Shown one piece after another: positions 1 to 9,323 of a stretch of 64,000 bases of DNA. Made by a program: the position numbers and the translations under genes. This DNA is from Christiangramia sabulilitoris (GTDB lineage: Bacteria; Bacteroidota; Bacteroidia; Flavobacteriales; Flavobacteriaceae), in contig NZ_VHSF01000001.1 in the NCBI RefSeq assembly GCF_007050985.1, positions 620,001-684,000 of the forward strand. Reading direction: 5' to 3'. Positions within the stretch are counted from its first letter, which is position 1, and each line of letters opens with the position of its first letter. Below the pieces are notes generated by a model. The model was not told the DNA's origin. It searched no databases and worked only from the letters and a program-made list of their open reading frames with translations.

Positions 1-40
1 GAGATTAGAAGAAGAGAAACAAAGCCAGCCAACCCAGTAA
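1..40 (+). CDS. 3' end of a gene, probably methylmalonyl-CoA mutase small subunit (partial)
   Basis: Only the last 12 codons are visible. The second reading frame runs from the window edge to a TAA at 38-40, with a charged C-terminal tail ending in TQ. It stops 11 bases before the mutase large-subunit ATG at 52. The large and small mutase subunits are usually encoded side by side in Bacteroidota, so mutA is the natural guess. The fragment itself is too short to identify. Confidence 0.45.
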   Translation, partial: RLEEEKQSQPTQ

Positions 41-51
41 AATCAAGATTT

Positions 52-2181
52 ATGCAACGCAAAGATCTTCAAGATATAAGCCTTACCGATAAGGATTTCT
101 CTAATAGAAAACCTGAGGCGGAAAAGGAAACTTTTAAAACACCTGAGGAAATTGAGATCAAAACTTCCTATTCCAGGGAAGATATTTCTAAGGCTGAACA
201 TTTGAATTTTGCTGCCGGGATCCCGCCCTATTTGCGTGGACCCTATAGCACAATGTATGTAACCAGGCCCTGGACGATCAGGCAGTATGCAGGATTTTCA
301 ACTGCTGAAGAAAGCAATGCTTTTTATAGGAGAAACCTGGCTGCAGGCCAGAAAGGACTTTCGGTAGCCTTTGACCTTCCAACGCATCGCGGCTATGATT
401 CAGATCATGAACGTGTGGTGGGAGATGTTGGAAAAGCAGGGGTCGCCATTGATTCTGTAGAGGATATGAAGATCCTTTTCGATCAGATCCCGCTGGATAA
501 AATGTCGGTTTCCATGACCATGAATGGAGCTGTTCTGCCTATCATGGCTTTTTATATAGTCGCAGCCGAAGAACAGGGAGTAAAACCCGAACTGCTTTCA
601 GGGACTATTCAGAATGATATCCTGAAAGAGTTTATGGTGCGGAATACCTACATCTACCCTCCTACTCCTTCCATGAAGATCATTTCAGACATATTTGAGT
701 ACACCTCTCAGAATATGCCGAAATTCAATAGTATCAGTATTTCAGGATATCATATGCAGGAAGCCGGTGCGACCTGCGATATTGAATTAGCCTATACATT
801 GGCTGACGGATTGGAATACATCAGAAAAGGTCTGGATGCGGGAATGGATATTGACAGTTTCGCTCCAAGACTATCCTTTTTCTGGGCCATCGGGATGAAC
901 CATTTCATGGAGATCGCGAAAATGCGAGCCGCCAGAATGCTTTGGGCAAAACTCGTAAAACAGTTCAACCCGAAAAATCCAAAATCTCTTTCTTTAAGAA
1001 CACATTCCCAGACCAGTGGTTGGAGCTTAACAGAACAGGATCCATTCAATAATGTTGCGAGAACCTGTATTGAAGCTGCTGCGGCTGCTTTCGGCGGAAC
1101 CCAGAGTTTGCATACCAATGCCCTGGATGAAGCCATTGCATTACCTACAGATTTCTCTGCGAGGATTGCCAGGAATACACAATTATATTTGCAGCAGGAA
1201 ACCAATATTACCAAAACCGTTGACCCATGGGCTGGAAGTTTCTATGTTGAAAAATTAACGGAACAGATCGCACAACAGGCCTGGAAGCTTATTGAAGAAG
1301 TTGAAGAGCTTGGCGGCATGACCAAGGCTATTGAAGCAGGGATCCCGAAAATGAGGATCGAGGAAGCAGCTGCCAGAAAACAAGCCAGAATAGACAGCGA
1401 GACCGATGTGATCGTTGGGGTAAATAAATACCGTCTCGAAAAGGAAGATGAACTTGTAACCCTGGAGGTAGACAATCAAACGGTTAGAAAACAGCAGGTG
1501 GCCAGACTTCAAAAGATAAGAGCTGAAAGGAACGAGGAGAAAGTCCAGCAGGCACTGGAAAACTTAAGAAAAGCTGCTAAAGAAGAAAATGCTAATTTGC
1601 TGGCCCTGGCAGTGGAAGCTGCCAGGGAAAGAGCAAGTCTTGGTGAGATAAGCGATGCGCTGGAAGATATTTATGGAAGATATAAAGCGAAAATTCAATC
1701 TTTCAGCGGTGTATATTCAAAAGAAATGAAAGATAACAGCTCATTTAATAAAGCCAGGGAAATGGCTGATAAATTTGCCGTAATGGAAGGCAGAAGACCA
1801 AGGATCATGGTCGCTAAAATGGGACAGGACGGGCATGATCGTGGAGCTAAAGTAGTTGCAACCGGGTATGCCGATCTTGGTTTTGATGTGGATATTGGCC
1901 CATTATTCCAGACTCCAGCCGAAGCTGCGCAACAAGCCGTGGAAAACGACGTACATATCCTGGGAGTTTCCTCGCTTGCTGCGGGACATAAAACCCTCGT
2001 ACCCCAGGTAATTGAAGAGCTAAAGAAATTAGGCCGGGAAGACATTATGGTAATTGTTGGAGGGGTGATCCCTTCGCAGGATTATCAGTTTCTTTTCGAT
2101 GCCGGTGCAGTTGCGGTTTTTGGTCCGGGTACCAAGATCAGTGAAGCTGCGATACAATTGTTAGAAATATTAATAGACTAA
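52..2181 (+). CDS. mutB: methylmalonyl-CoA mutase large subunit
   Basis: Adenosylcobalamin-dependent isomerase converting methylmalonyl-CoA and succinyl-CoA, cytosolic, linking propionate metabolism to the TCA cycle. At 709 residues it has the usual length of the catalytic subunit. The N-terminal two thirds is the TIM-barrel substrate domain, including the [11 protein letters not shown] stretch near residue 73. The C-terminal 130 residues form the B12-binding domain. Its D593-G-H595-D-R-G motif supplies the lower axial histidine, followed by GVSSLAAGH and GGVIP. The start ATG at 52 follows the probable mutA stop by 11 bases, suggesting translational coupling. The frame is open upstream to the window edge, but the protein aligns naturally from this Met. 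Identification is secure; only the symbol (mutB versus scpA) is convention. Confidence 0.96.
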   Translation: MQRKDLQDISLTDKDFSNRKPEAEKETFKTPEEIEIKTSYSREDISKAEHLNFAAGIPPYLRGPYSTMYVTRPWTIRQYAGFSTAEESNAFYRRNLAAGQKGLSVAFDLPTHRGYDSDHERVVGDVGKAGVAIDSVEDMKILFDQIPLDKMSVSMTMNGAVLPIMAFYIVAAEEQGVKPELLSGTIQNDILKEFMVRNTYIYPPTPSMKIISDIFEYTSQNMPKFNSISISGYHMQEAGATCDIELAYTLADGLEYIRKGLDAGMDIDSFAPRLSFFWAIGMNHFMEIAKMRAARMLWAKLVKQFNPKNPKSLSLRTHSQTSGWSLTEQDPFNNVARTCIEAAAAAFGGTQSLHTNALDEAIALPTDFSARIARNTQLYLQQETNITKTVDPWAGSFYVEKLTEQIAQQAWKLIEEVEELGGMTKAIEAGIPKMRIEEAAARKQARIDSETDVIVGVNKYRLEKEDELVTLEVDNQTVRKQQVARLQKIRAERNEEKVQQALENLRKAAKEENANLLALAVEAARERASLGEISDALEDIYGRYKAKIQSFSGVYSKEMKDNSSFNKAREMADKFAVMEGRRPRIMVAKMGQDGHDRGAKVVATGYADLGFDVDIGPLFQTPAEAAQQAVENDVHILGVSSLAAGHKTLVPQVIEELKKLGREDIMVIVGGVIPSQDYQFLFDAGAVAVFGPGTKISEAAIQLLEILID

Positions 2182-2246
2182 TTAACCTAAAGTAAGCAGT
2201 ATCAATGAGCAGTGCGCTGAAAGAATAAGAATCTTATATGAAGCCT

Positions 2247-2279
2247 CTGAATACTGAATACTGAATACTGAATACTGAA
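2247..2279 (+). repeat. 7-bp tandem repeat (CTGAATA, about 4.7 copies)
   Basis: Four perfect copies of CTGAATA followed by CTGAA lie in the 101-bp gap between the mutase and the SDR gene. The array ends three bases before the ATG at 2283, so it would form the 5' leader of the SDR mRNA. Confidence 0.9.
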
Positions 2280-2282
2280 ATT

Positions 2283-3161
2283 ATGGATTTAAAGAAAAAA
2301 ATGCTCAGAGACGATGCCCTTGAAGGAAAGAATATTATCGTTACCGGTGGTGGTAGTGGACTAGGAAAATCAATGACCAAATATTTTCTTGAACTTGGTG
2401 CTAAAGTAGCGATCACTTCAAGAAATATAGAGAAACTTGAGAATACAGCGAAGGAACTTGAGGATGAGACCGGTGGAAAATGTTTCCCTGTGCAATGTGA
2501 TGTAAGACACTATGACCAGGTAGAAGCCATGCGCGATGCCGTGGTAAAAGAATTTGGGTCTGTAGACATTCTCCTGAATAACGCTGCCGGGAACTTTATC
2601 TCTCCTACCGAAAGGTTAAGCGCCAATGCTTTTGATACTATCATCGATATCGTTTTAAAAGGAAGTAAGAACTGTACCCTTGCTCTTGGTAAACACTGGA
2701 TAGATCAAAAAGAAGAGAATAAGACCATACTAAATATCGTAACCACTTATGCCTGGACAGGTTCAGCTTATGTAGTTCCTAGTGCAACGGCAAAAGCAGG
2801 TGTTTTGGCTATGACCAGGTCTTTAGCTGTAGAATGGGCTAAATATGGTATTAGATCTAACGCGATCGCTCCGGGACCTTTCCCTACCAAGGGTGCATGG
2901 GACAGGCTTTTACCGGGTGACCTTAAAGAGAAATTCGATCTTGCTAAAAAGGTACCTTTAAAAAGAGTTGGTGATCACCAGGAACTGGCTAACCTTGCGG
3001 CTTACCTGGTTTCAGATTTTTCAGCTTATGTAAATGGTGAGGTTATTACCATAGATGGCGGCGAGTGGCTTAAAGGAGCCGGACAGTTCAATTTACTGGA
3101 AGCAGTTCCGGAAGAAATGTGGGATATGCTTGAACAAATGATCAAAGCAAAAAAAGGATAG
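2283..3161 (+). CDS. SDR-family oxidoreductase, 2,4-dienoyl-CoA reductase type
   Basis: Probable NADPH-dependent reductase of unsaturated acyl-CoA, cytosolic. The Rossmann glycine motif TGGGSGLG lies near residue 21, followed by NNAAGNF near residue 99 in the form typical of peroxisomal/bacterial dienoyl-CoA reductases. This subgroup replaces the classic YxxxK catalytic tyrosine region, and the stretch around VPSATAKAGV fits that. At 292 residues it has the normal family length. It lies 101 bp downstream of the mutase on the same strand, and both would serve acyl-CoA catabolism. The leader carries a heptamer array. The SDR family is certain; the exact substrate is inferred. Confidence 0.88.
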   Translation: MDLKKKMLRDDALEGKNIIVTGGGSGLGKSMTKYFLELGAKVAITSRNIEKLENTAKELEDETGGKCFPVQCDVRHYDQVEAMRDAVVKEFGSVDILLNNAAGNFISPTERLSANAFDTIIDIVLKGSKNCTLALGKHWIDQKEENKTILNIVTTYAWTGSAYVVPSATAKAGVLAMTRSLAVEWAKYGIRSNAIAPGPFPTKGAWDRLLPGDLKEKFDLAKKVPLKRVGDHQELANLAAYLVSDFSAYVNGEVITIDGGEWLKGAGQFNLLEAVPEEMWDMLEQMIKAKKG

Positions 3162-3186
3162 TTTTAAAGATTTCTATTATTTAAAC

Positions 3187-3227
3187 AACCGGTGAGAATT
3201 CTAACAGATTTCAATCCGGTTTTTTTA
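3187..3227 (+). terminator. Rho-independent terminator after the SDR gene
   Basis: The stem AACCGG/CCGGTT (3187-3192 with 3216-3221) runs into seven T residues, 26 bp after the SDR stop. The loop is long (23 nt), so efficiency is uncertain. Confidence 0.6.
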
Positions 3228-3332
3228 TGCTCTACCGTGAAATTTTAACATTAAAAGATCATTGATTTTAATGGATTAACTTTAATAAAATCTATCTTTA
3301 GCCTTTAAATTTTATTAATAATTCAAACTTTT

Positions 3333-6161
3333 ATGAAAAATTACCTGAACAGGAATTTATGGGTACTGTTTCTGGTAGCTACGAGTATTTCATTCGCTCA
3401 ATCTACTACAGAAGAAAAAATACCTACAGATCCTAATGTCAAGATTGGAAAACTTGAAAACGGACTTACCTATTACATACGCAATAATGGCAAGCCGGAA
3501 GATAAACTGGAGTTAAGACTGGCCATTAAAGCCGGTTCTATTCTGGAAACAGATGAACAGCAAGGTTTAGCTCATTTTATAGAGCATATGAACTTCAACG
3601 GAACAAAGAACTTTGAAAAGAATGAATTAATTGACTATTTGCAAAGTATAGGAGTAAAATTCGGGGCAGATTTGAATGCTTACACCAGTTTTGATGAAAC
3701 TGTTTATATTCTGCCAATCCCGAGTGACGATCCAGAAAAACTTGAAGGCGGATTTACGGTTTTGGAAGACTGGGCGCATAATGCTCTTCTAACCGAAGAG
3801 GCTATAGATGGGGAACGTGGTGTGGTTATGGAAGAGTACCGCCTTGGCCTTGGACCAGATAAAAGAATGATGCAGGAATACCTTCCTAAATTAATGCACA
3901 ACTCCAGATATGCCGAAAGATTACCTATAGGTAAAAAAGAAGTTATCGAGGGTGCAGATTATGAAACTATTCGAAGCTATTATAAAGACTGGTACAGACC
4001 AGGTTTAATGGCTGTTATTGCGGTTGGGGATCTGGATGTGGATATAATTGAGCAAAAGATCAAAAGTCATTTTTCAAACTTAGAAAAAAGAAAAAACCCG
4101 ACAGAAAGAAAAGAATACGGGGTTCCAAATCATGAAGAGACCTTTGTTGCTATCGCAAAAGATCCCGATGCTAATTTCAGCAGGGTTCAGATTTATTATA
4201 AAGATCTCGAAGAGGCTAAGGATGTGGTAACTATTGCAGATTACAGAAAAAACCTGGAGAGAAGTATGTTTTCTTCTATGATCAATAATCGCCTGCAGGA
4301 ACTTGCCAACAGCACAACTCCACCATTCACCTATGGATTCTCCTATTATGGAGGCACATTCTCACCTTTAAAGAATGCCTACCAGTCTTTCGCTATGACA
4401 GGCGAGAACGATCAGCTTACTGCTTTAAAAGCTCTGGTAACTGAGAATGAGAGGGTAAAAAGGTATGGCTTTAATGAGAATGAATTTGCACGAGCCAAGA
4501 AGGAGTATCTGGCAAGGCTGGAAAAACAATTCAAGGATCGGGACAAACAGGCAAGCAATAGAATTGTTGGGCAATACGTTTCAAATTTCCTGCAAAATTC
4601 TCCAATTCCTGGTATTGAATGGACCTACCAATACGCAAAAGAGAACCTGGATGACATCAGCCTTGAGAATATCAATGGCCTAATCAATGATTTTATCCAT
4701 GATGAAAACAGAGTGGTTGTTCTAACAGGGCCAGAAAAGGAATCTATAGAAAAGATAACCGAGGAGCAGGTACTTGCTATTCTCAAGGATGTTGAGAATT
4801 CAGAAATTGAAGAATATGCTTATGAAGATGTGCGCGAGAATCTTATTACCGACATGCCGGCAGCAGGATCTGTCAAAGAGGTTAAGACAAACGAGGATCT
4901 TAACGTGAAAACGCTTCTTTTGAGCAATGGAGCAAAAGTTGTTTATAAAAAGACCGATTTCAAAAACGATGAAATTTTATTTTCAGCCTATAGTGCGGGA
5001 GGAACCTCATTGTATAGTAACGAGGAATTCCTTTCTACCGTTTATGCGAATGGTGGGTTGACCGAAGCTGGTATTGGAGGTCTTGATAAAAATGAACTGA
5101 ATAAAATGATGAGCGGGAAAATCGTAAATGTAAGACCCGGCATTAGCAGTTATTCTGAAGGTTTTAGCGGAAGCACTACCCCAAAGGATTTTGAAATCAT
5201 GATGCAGATGATCCATTTGTATTTTACAGATCTCAACAAAGACGAAGAGGCCTATGAATCATTTGCTACCAAGCAAAAGAATTTCCTGGGCAACCTTATG
5301 TCCAACCCAAATTTCTATTTTCAGAATGAAATTGGGAAATTCAGAAATGAAGGCAATCCAAGATATGCGGGATTCCCTACGCCTCAAAAATTTGATGAAA
5401 TGGATTATGACCTGGCATATCAGAAATACCAGGAGAGATTCGCCGACGCTTCAGATTTTACTTTCTACTTTGTAGGGAATCTGGATGAAGAAAAGGTGAA
5501 AAAACTGTCGGCTAAATATATTGCCAGTCTTCCTTCCAAAAACTCCAAGGAAGAATTCCGTGCTCCAGAATTCCGTGAGAAGACAGATTCTTACAGAGAG
5601 AAAACAGTTTATAAGGGTAAGGACCCTAAAAGCCTGGTTAGTATTATGTGGAACGGTGAAACCGAATATGATGAGGAAGATGACCTTGCTTTTTCTGCCC
5701 TGGGAGAGATCTTAACTATTAAACTGGTAGAGGAACTAAGAGAGGAAGAAGGCGGTGTTTATGGGGTTGGTGCCCGTGGAAACATGTCCAAAATACCTTA
5801 TGATAGTTACAGTTTTTCCATATCCTTCCCATGCGGACCGGAAAATGTAGAAAAATTAACTAAATCTGCCATTGCTGAAGTTCAGAAGATAAAGAAGGAT
5901 GGTCCTTCTCAGGAAGATCTGGACAAAGTAAAGGAAACCTTCAGGTTACAGCGAAAGGAAAAATTGAAAGAGAATAAGTTCTGGATAGCACAATTAGAAA
6001 AAGCCGAAAGAGAAAATATGGATATTTCAGAAATCGAAGATTATAATGATATGGTCGAGGAACTTGAAACTGATGACATCCAAAAAATGGCTGAAAAATA
6101 TCTGAACGAGAATTACCTTCTGGGAGTTTTAATGCCTGAAACAGAAGATTCGGCGAACTAA
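3333..6161 (+). CDS. M16 family zinc metallopeptidase (pitrilysin/insulinase type), exported
   Basis: Predicted periplasmic zinc protease of 942 residues, about the length of a full two-half M16 enzyme. The N-terminus has a signal peptide with a hydrophobic core ending near SFAQS (residue 23). The inverted zinc motif is H81-F-I-E84-H85, and the third ligand is E161, exactly 76 residues after H85 as in pitrilysin. The second half (from about residue 500) has the M16 fold pattern but no HxxEH, which is normal for these two-domain peptidases. Terminators flank it on both sides, so it is probably transcribed alone. Its substrate cannot be read from sequence; the family degrades peptides and signal sequences. 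Confidence 0.94.
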   Translation: MKNYLNRNLWVLFLVATSISFAQSTTEEKIPTDPNVKIGKLENGLTYYIRNNGKPEDKLELRLAIKAGSILETDEQQGLAHFIEHMNFNGTKNFEKNELIDYLQSIGVKFGADLNAYTSFDETVYILPIPSDDPEKLEGGFTVLEDWAHNALLTEEAIDGERGVVMEEYRLGLGPDKRMMQEYLPKLMHNSRYAERLPIGKKEVIEGADYETIRSYYKDWYRPGLMAVIAVGDLDVDIIEQKIKSHFSNLEKRKNPTERKEYGVPNHEETFVAIAKDPDANFSRVQIYYKDLEEAKDVVTIADYRKNLERSMFSSMINNRLQELANSTTPPFTYGFSYYGGTFSPLKNAYQSFAMTGENDQLTALKALVTENERVKRYGFNENEFARAKKEYLARLEKQFKDRDKQASNRIVGQYVSNFLQNSPIPGIEWTYQYAKENLDDISLENINGLINDFIHDENRVVVLTGPEKESIEKITEEQVLAILKDVENSEIEEYAYEDVRENLITDMPAAGSVKEVKTNEDLNVKTLLLSNGAKVVYKKTDFKNDEILFSAYSAGGTSLYSNEEFLSTVYANGGLTEAGIGGLDKNELNKMMSGKIVNVRPGISSYSEGFSGSTTPKDFEIMMQMIHLYFTDLNKDEEAYESFATKQKNFLGNLMSNPNFYFQNEIGKFRNEGNPRYAGFPTPQKFDEMDYDLAYQKYQERFADASDFTFYFVGNLDEEKVKKLSAKYIASLPSKNSKEEFRAPEFREKTDSYREKTVYKGKDPKSLVSIMWNGETEYDEEDDLAFSALGEILTIKLVEELREEEGGVYGVGARGNMSKIPYDSYSFSISFPCGPENVEKLTKSAIAEVQKIKKDGPSQEDLDKVKETFRLQRKEKLKENKFWIAQLEKAERENMDISEIEDYNDMVEELETDDIQKMAEKYLNENYLLGVLMPETEDSAN

Positions 6162-6195
6162 AAAAAGAGGATTTCTTTTTTTATGAACAGCCTTT

Positions 6196-6237
6196 AAAAC
6201 CGGTATTTCCATACTACTATGGAGATACCGGTTTTTC
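6196..6237 (+). terminator. strong Rho-independent terminator after the M16 peptidase
   Basis: A 17-bp stem (6196-6212 with 6219-6235) with a six-base loop and a T tract separates the M16 gene from parA. One G-T pair is the only irregularity. The A-rich 5' arm would also let it work on the other strand. Confidence 0.88.
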
Positions 6238-6315
6238 TTTAGAAGCTGTTAACAATTTCATTTTCTAAACCTATAATAAATTGTATTTTTACCCTTCAAA
6301 AATCATACACTTTTA

Positions 6316-7077
6316 ATGGGTAAAATCATTGCTATTGCCAACCAAAAGGGAGGCGTGGGAAAAACCACTACTTCTGTGAACCTTGCCGCGTCTTTGGGGG
6401 TTCTGGAAAAAAAGATATTATTGATTGATGCCGATCCTCAGGCTAATGCAACTTCAGGTCTGGGAATAGACGTTGAGGAGGTAGAGCACGGTACCTATCA
6501 ACTGCTTGAGCATTCCATTAAGGCTGAAGAAGCCATACAGAAAACGAGCTCTCCTAACCTGGACATCATCCCTGCGCATATAGACCTGGTGGCTATAGAG
6601 ATTGAACTTGTGGACCAGGAGAACAGGGAATCCATGCTCAAGAAAGCAGTGGAACCTTTAAAAGACAAATATGACTTTATCCTGATTGACTGCGCTCCTT
6701 CCTTAGGCTTACTTACCCTGAATGCACTTACGGCTTCAGATTCGGTTATTATACCTATCCAATGTGAGTATTTTGCCCTTGAAGGATTGGGTAAACTGCT
6801 TAATACGATCAAAAGTGTACAAAAGATCCATAACAACAAGCTGGATATAGAAGGTCTTTTATTGACCATGTATGATTCAAGATTGAGATTGTCTAACCAG
6901 GTAGTCGAAGAGGTCAAAAAGCATTTTGACGAGATGGTTTTTGAAACAATCATTCAAAGAAATGTACGTTTAAGTGAAGCGCCAAGTTATGGTGAGAGCA
7001 TTATTAATTATGATGCTTCGAGTAAAGGAGCCAGCAATTATCTAAGTCTGGCACATGAAATAATTAAGAAAAACTAA
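6316..7077 (+). CDS. parA: ParA/Soj-type chromosome partitioning ATPase
   Basis: Deviant Walker A ATPase that moves ParB-parS complexes during chromosome segregation. The motif KGGVGKTT starts at K11, followed by the DADPQANAT stretch near residue 39 and the LIDCAPSLG Walker B near residue 122. The length of 253 residues and lack of an N-terminal DNA-binding extension are typical of chromosomal Soj proteins. parB starts five bases after its stop. The cluster parA-parB-DUF5683-dapB-lepB-wbqC that follows is common in Bacteroidota. No replication origin or dnaA is visible in this window. Confidence 0.96.
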   Translation: MGKIIAIANQKGGVGKTTTSVNLAASLGVLEKKILLIDADPQANATSGLGIDVEEVEHGTYQLLEHSIKAEEAIQKTSSPNLDIIPAHIDLVAIEIELVDQENRESMLKKAVEPLKDKYDFILIDCAPSLGLLTLNALTASDSVIIPIQCEYFALEGLGKLLNTIKSVQKIHNNKLDIEGLLLTMYDSRLRLSNQVVEEVKKHFDEMVFETIIQRNVRLSEAPSYGESIINYDASSKGASNYLSLAHEIIKKN

Positions 7078-7082
7078 AGCAA

Positions 7083-7985
7083 ATGGCGAAGGCTACCAGA
7101 AAACAAGCGTTGGGAAGAGGACTTTCAGCCCTACTGAAGGATCCGGATAATGATATAAAATCTGCTGAAGACAAGAATGCCGACAAACTGGTTGGGCATA
7201 TCGTGGAACTGGAGCTTTCTTCTATCGAGGTAAATCCATTCCAGCCCCGAACCAGTTTTAACGAAGAGTCCTTAAAAGAACTGGCTTCTTCCATCCGCGA
7301 ACTAGGCGTAATTCAGCCTATTACGGTTCGTAAAATGGATTTCGGTAAATACCAGCTGGTATCTGGTGAAAGAAGATTTCGGGCCTCTAAACTGGTAGGC
7401 CTTAAAACCGTTCCTGCTTACATAAGAATAGCCAATGACCAGGAATCACTGGAAATGGCGCTTGTAGAAAATATCCAGAGACAGGATCTCGATCCAATCG
7501 AAATATCCCTGTCTTACCAGAGATTGATAGACGAGATTCAGTTAACCCAGGAACAATTAAGTGAAAGAATCGGGAAAAACAGGTCTACCATAGCCAATTA
7601 CCTGAGACTTTTAAAGCTTGATCCTATCATACAGACCGGTATGCGCGACGGATTCTTAAGTATGGGACACGGTAGAGCGCTGATAAATATCGATGATACC
7701 CAGAAGCAACTGGAGATCTATGAAAAGATCATCCAGAAATCACTTTCTGTAAGAGAAACTGAACAATTAGTCCGCGAATTGAATTCAGACGCAAAGCCTG
7801 CTGCTACCACTAAGAAAGTTAGTGTACCCCCAACCTTTAAAAAAGGCATCAAGGAATTTACAGAATTTCTTGGCACAAAGGTAGACGTTAAGGTAACTAA
7901 AAAGGGTAGCGGTAAATTAACCATACCATTCTCTTCTGAAGAGGATTTCGAAAGAATTAAAAATTTAATCCGGGGTGAAGAATAA
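7083..7985 (+). CDS. parB: ParB/Spo0J chromosome partitioning protein
   Basis: CTP-dependent DNA clamp that loads at parS and works with ParA. The 300-residue protein begins with the conserved RxALGRGLSALL ParA-interacting segment. It continues with the ParB/Srx-like domain around GERRFRASK (near residue 97) and the ENIQRQDL motif. A helix-turn-helix DNA-binding region lies around residues 155-185 (QEQLSERIGKNRSTIANYLR) and a C-terminal dimerisation region follows. Its last 11 bases overlap the GTG start of the next gene, indicating coupled translation. Confidence 0.96.
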   Translation: MAKATRKQALGRGLSALLKDPDNDIKSAEDKNADKLVGHIVELELSSIEVNPFQPRTSFNEESLKELASSIRELGVIQPITVRKMDFGKYQLVSGERRFRASKLVGLKTVPAYIRIANDQESLEMALVENIQRQDLDPIEISLSYQRLIDEIQLTQEQLSERIGKNRSTIANYLRLLKLDPIIQTGMRDGFLSMGHGRALINIDDTQKQLEIYEKIIQKSLSVRETEQLVRELNSDAKPAATTKKVSVPPTFKKGIKEFTEFLGTKVDVKVTKKGSGKLTIPFSSEEDFERIKNLIRGEE

Positions 7986-8553
7986 ACCTAATTTTTTCCT
8001 GCTTCTTTTTATGTTCATCGTCACCATCGGTGCAGCACAGGAAGATTCTTTAAAAATCTCTTCAGATAAAAGTTCAAAAAAAGAATTAAAGGAAAAAGAA
8101 TACGAGCCTTATAACGCACTTGCCCCAGCCAAGGCTGCTTTTTATTCCGCAGTTTTACCGGGCCTGGGACAGGCTTATAACGGCAGCTACTGGAAAATAC
8201 CCCTCGCCTATGCCGGCCTGGGTACCGGGGTTTATTTTTACCTGGAAAATGACGATCAATACGACAGGTACCGGAACGCCTACAAGGATCGGCTGGCCGG
8301 GCGTACCGATGAATTTGAGAACAGGATCACAACTGAAGGCTTGATTAGAGCACAGGAATTTTACCAGAAAAACAAGGAGATCTCTATACTTATTACTGTG
8401 GGGGTTTATATTTTGAATATCATTGATGCGAACGTAGAAGCTCACCTGAGACAGTTCAATGTAGACGAAGACCTTTCTCTAAAACCTAATCTGGATTTCA
8501 ACCGCTTATCGGGAAAAACCAATTACGGACTCACCCTTAATTATAATTTTTAA
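7975..8553 (+). CDS. DUF5683 domain membrane/exported protein
   Basis: A 192-residue protein of a conserved Bacteroidota family without a known function. It starts with GTG inside the end of parB (11-base overlap). A signal peptide (hydrophobic residues 6-20, ending near GAAQ) is followed by a lysine/serine-rich linker. The DUF5683 core has the GLGQAYNGSYWKIP motif near residue 65 and further hydrophobic segments. Its fixed position between parB and dapB is typical of the phylum and suggests an envelope role, but nothing here defines it. dapB begins one base after its stop codon. Confidence 0.85.
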   Translation: MKNKPNFFLLLFMFIVTIGAAQEDSLKISSDKSSKKELKEKEYEPYNALAPAKAAFYSAVLPGLGQAYNGSYWKIPLAYAGLGTGVYFYLENDDQYDRYRNAYKDRLAGRTDEFENRITTEGLIRAQEFYQKNKEISILITVGVYILNIIDANVEAHLRQFNVDEDLSLKPNLDFNRLSGKTNYGLTLNYNF

Positions 8554-8554
8554 T

Positions 8555-9274
8555 ATGAACATCGCTCTTTTAGGATATGGTAGAATGGGAAAAATCATTG
8601 AGAAGATCGCAGAGAACCGCGGTCACAAAGTGGTTTTAAGGGTAAACGATGATATCGAGGCACATGATCTAAGTAAGGAAAATATAGATGTCGCCATAGA
8701 TTTTAGCATCCCTAAGGCAGCCTTTAAAAACATCACCACCTGTTTCATGAACAGGATTCCAGTTATTAGCGGGACAACCGGATGGCTGGACCAATACGAA
8801 GAAGCAAGAAAGGTCTGCCTGCAGAATGAGAGCGGTTTTATTTATGCTTCCAATTTTAGCCTGGGGGTGAATGTATTCTTTGAATTGAATAAAAAATTAG
8901 CCGGGATGATGCAGGGGCTGGAGGATTATTCAGTAGAAATAGAGGAAATTCATCATCTTCAGAAACTGGATGCACCAAGTGGTACGGCCATTAGCCTTGC
9001 TCAACAAATTCTGGAAGAAAATTCGAAATTAAAAGGTTGGCAGCTTGACGGGGCAGATGAAGATGAGATCCCAATTTATGCAAAAAGAGAAGAAGATGTT
9101 CCCGGTACGCATAGGGTAACCTACGATTCTTCTATAGACAATATCGAGATTATTCATACCGCTAAATCCCGACAGGGTTTTGCTCTGGGTGCGGTGGTCG
9201 CAGCAGAATACCTCAGAGATAAGACCGGCATTTTCACGATGAAAGATGTACTCTCAGACCTTTTTCAAAATTAA
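8555..9274 (+). CDS. dapB: 4-hydroxy-tetrahydrodipicolinate reductase
   Basis: NAD(P)H-dependent reductase of the diaminopimelate/lysine pathway, cytosolic. Visible features are the nucleotide-binding GYGRMGK at residues 7-13, SGTTGW near residue 72, and the catalytic/substrate motif EIHHLQKLDAPSGTA near residue 130, with its His pair and Lys. At 239 residues it is slightly short for the family but in the Bacteroidota range. It is tightly coupled to the DUF5683 gene upstream. lysA, the last step of the same pathway, lies about 52 kb away at 61.6 kb. Confidence 0.96.
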   Translation: MNIALLGYGRMGKIIEKIAENRGHKVVLRVNDDIEAHDLSKENIDVAIDFSIPKAAFKNITTCFMNRIPVISGTTGWLDQYEEARKVCLQNESGFIYASNFSLGVNVFFELNKKLAGMMQGLEDYSVEIEEIHHLQKLDAPSGTAISLAQQILEENSKLKGWQLDGADEDEIPIYAKREEDVPGTHRVTYDSSIDNIEIIHTAKSRQGFALGAVVAAEYLRDKTGIFTMKDVLSDLFQN

Positions 9275-9323
9275 TATGTAACATTTCAAGGCATTTCCTG
9301 CCTTATACCCTAAAGATTAAAAT

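Noticed and set aside
792-1214. Long minus-strand frame inside the mutase gene
   Set aside because: It is a shadow of a strongly conserved gene and shows no domain or signal.
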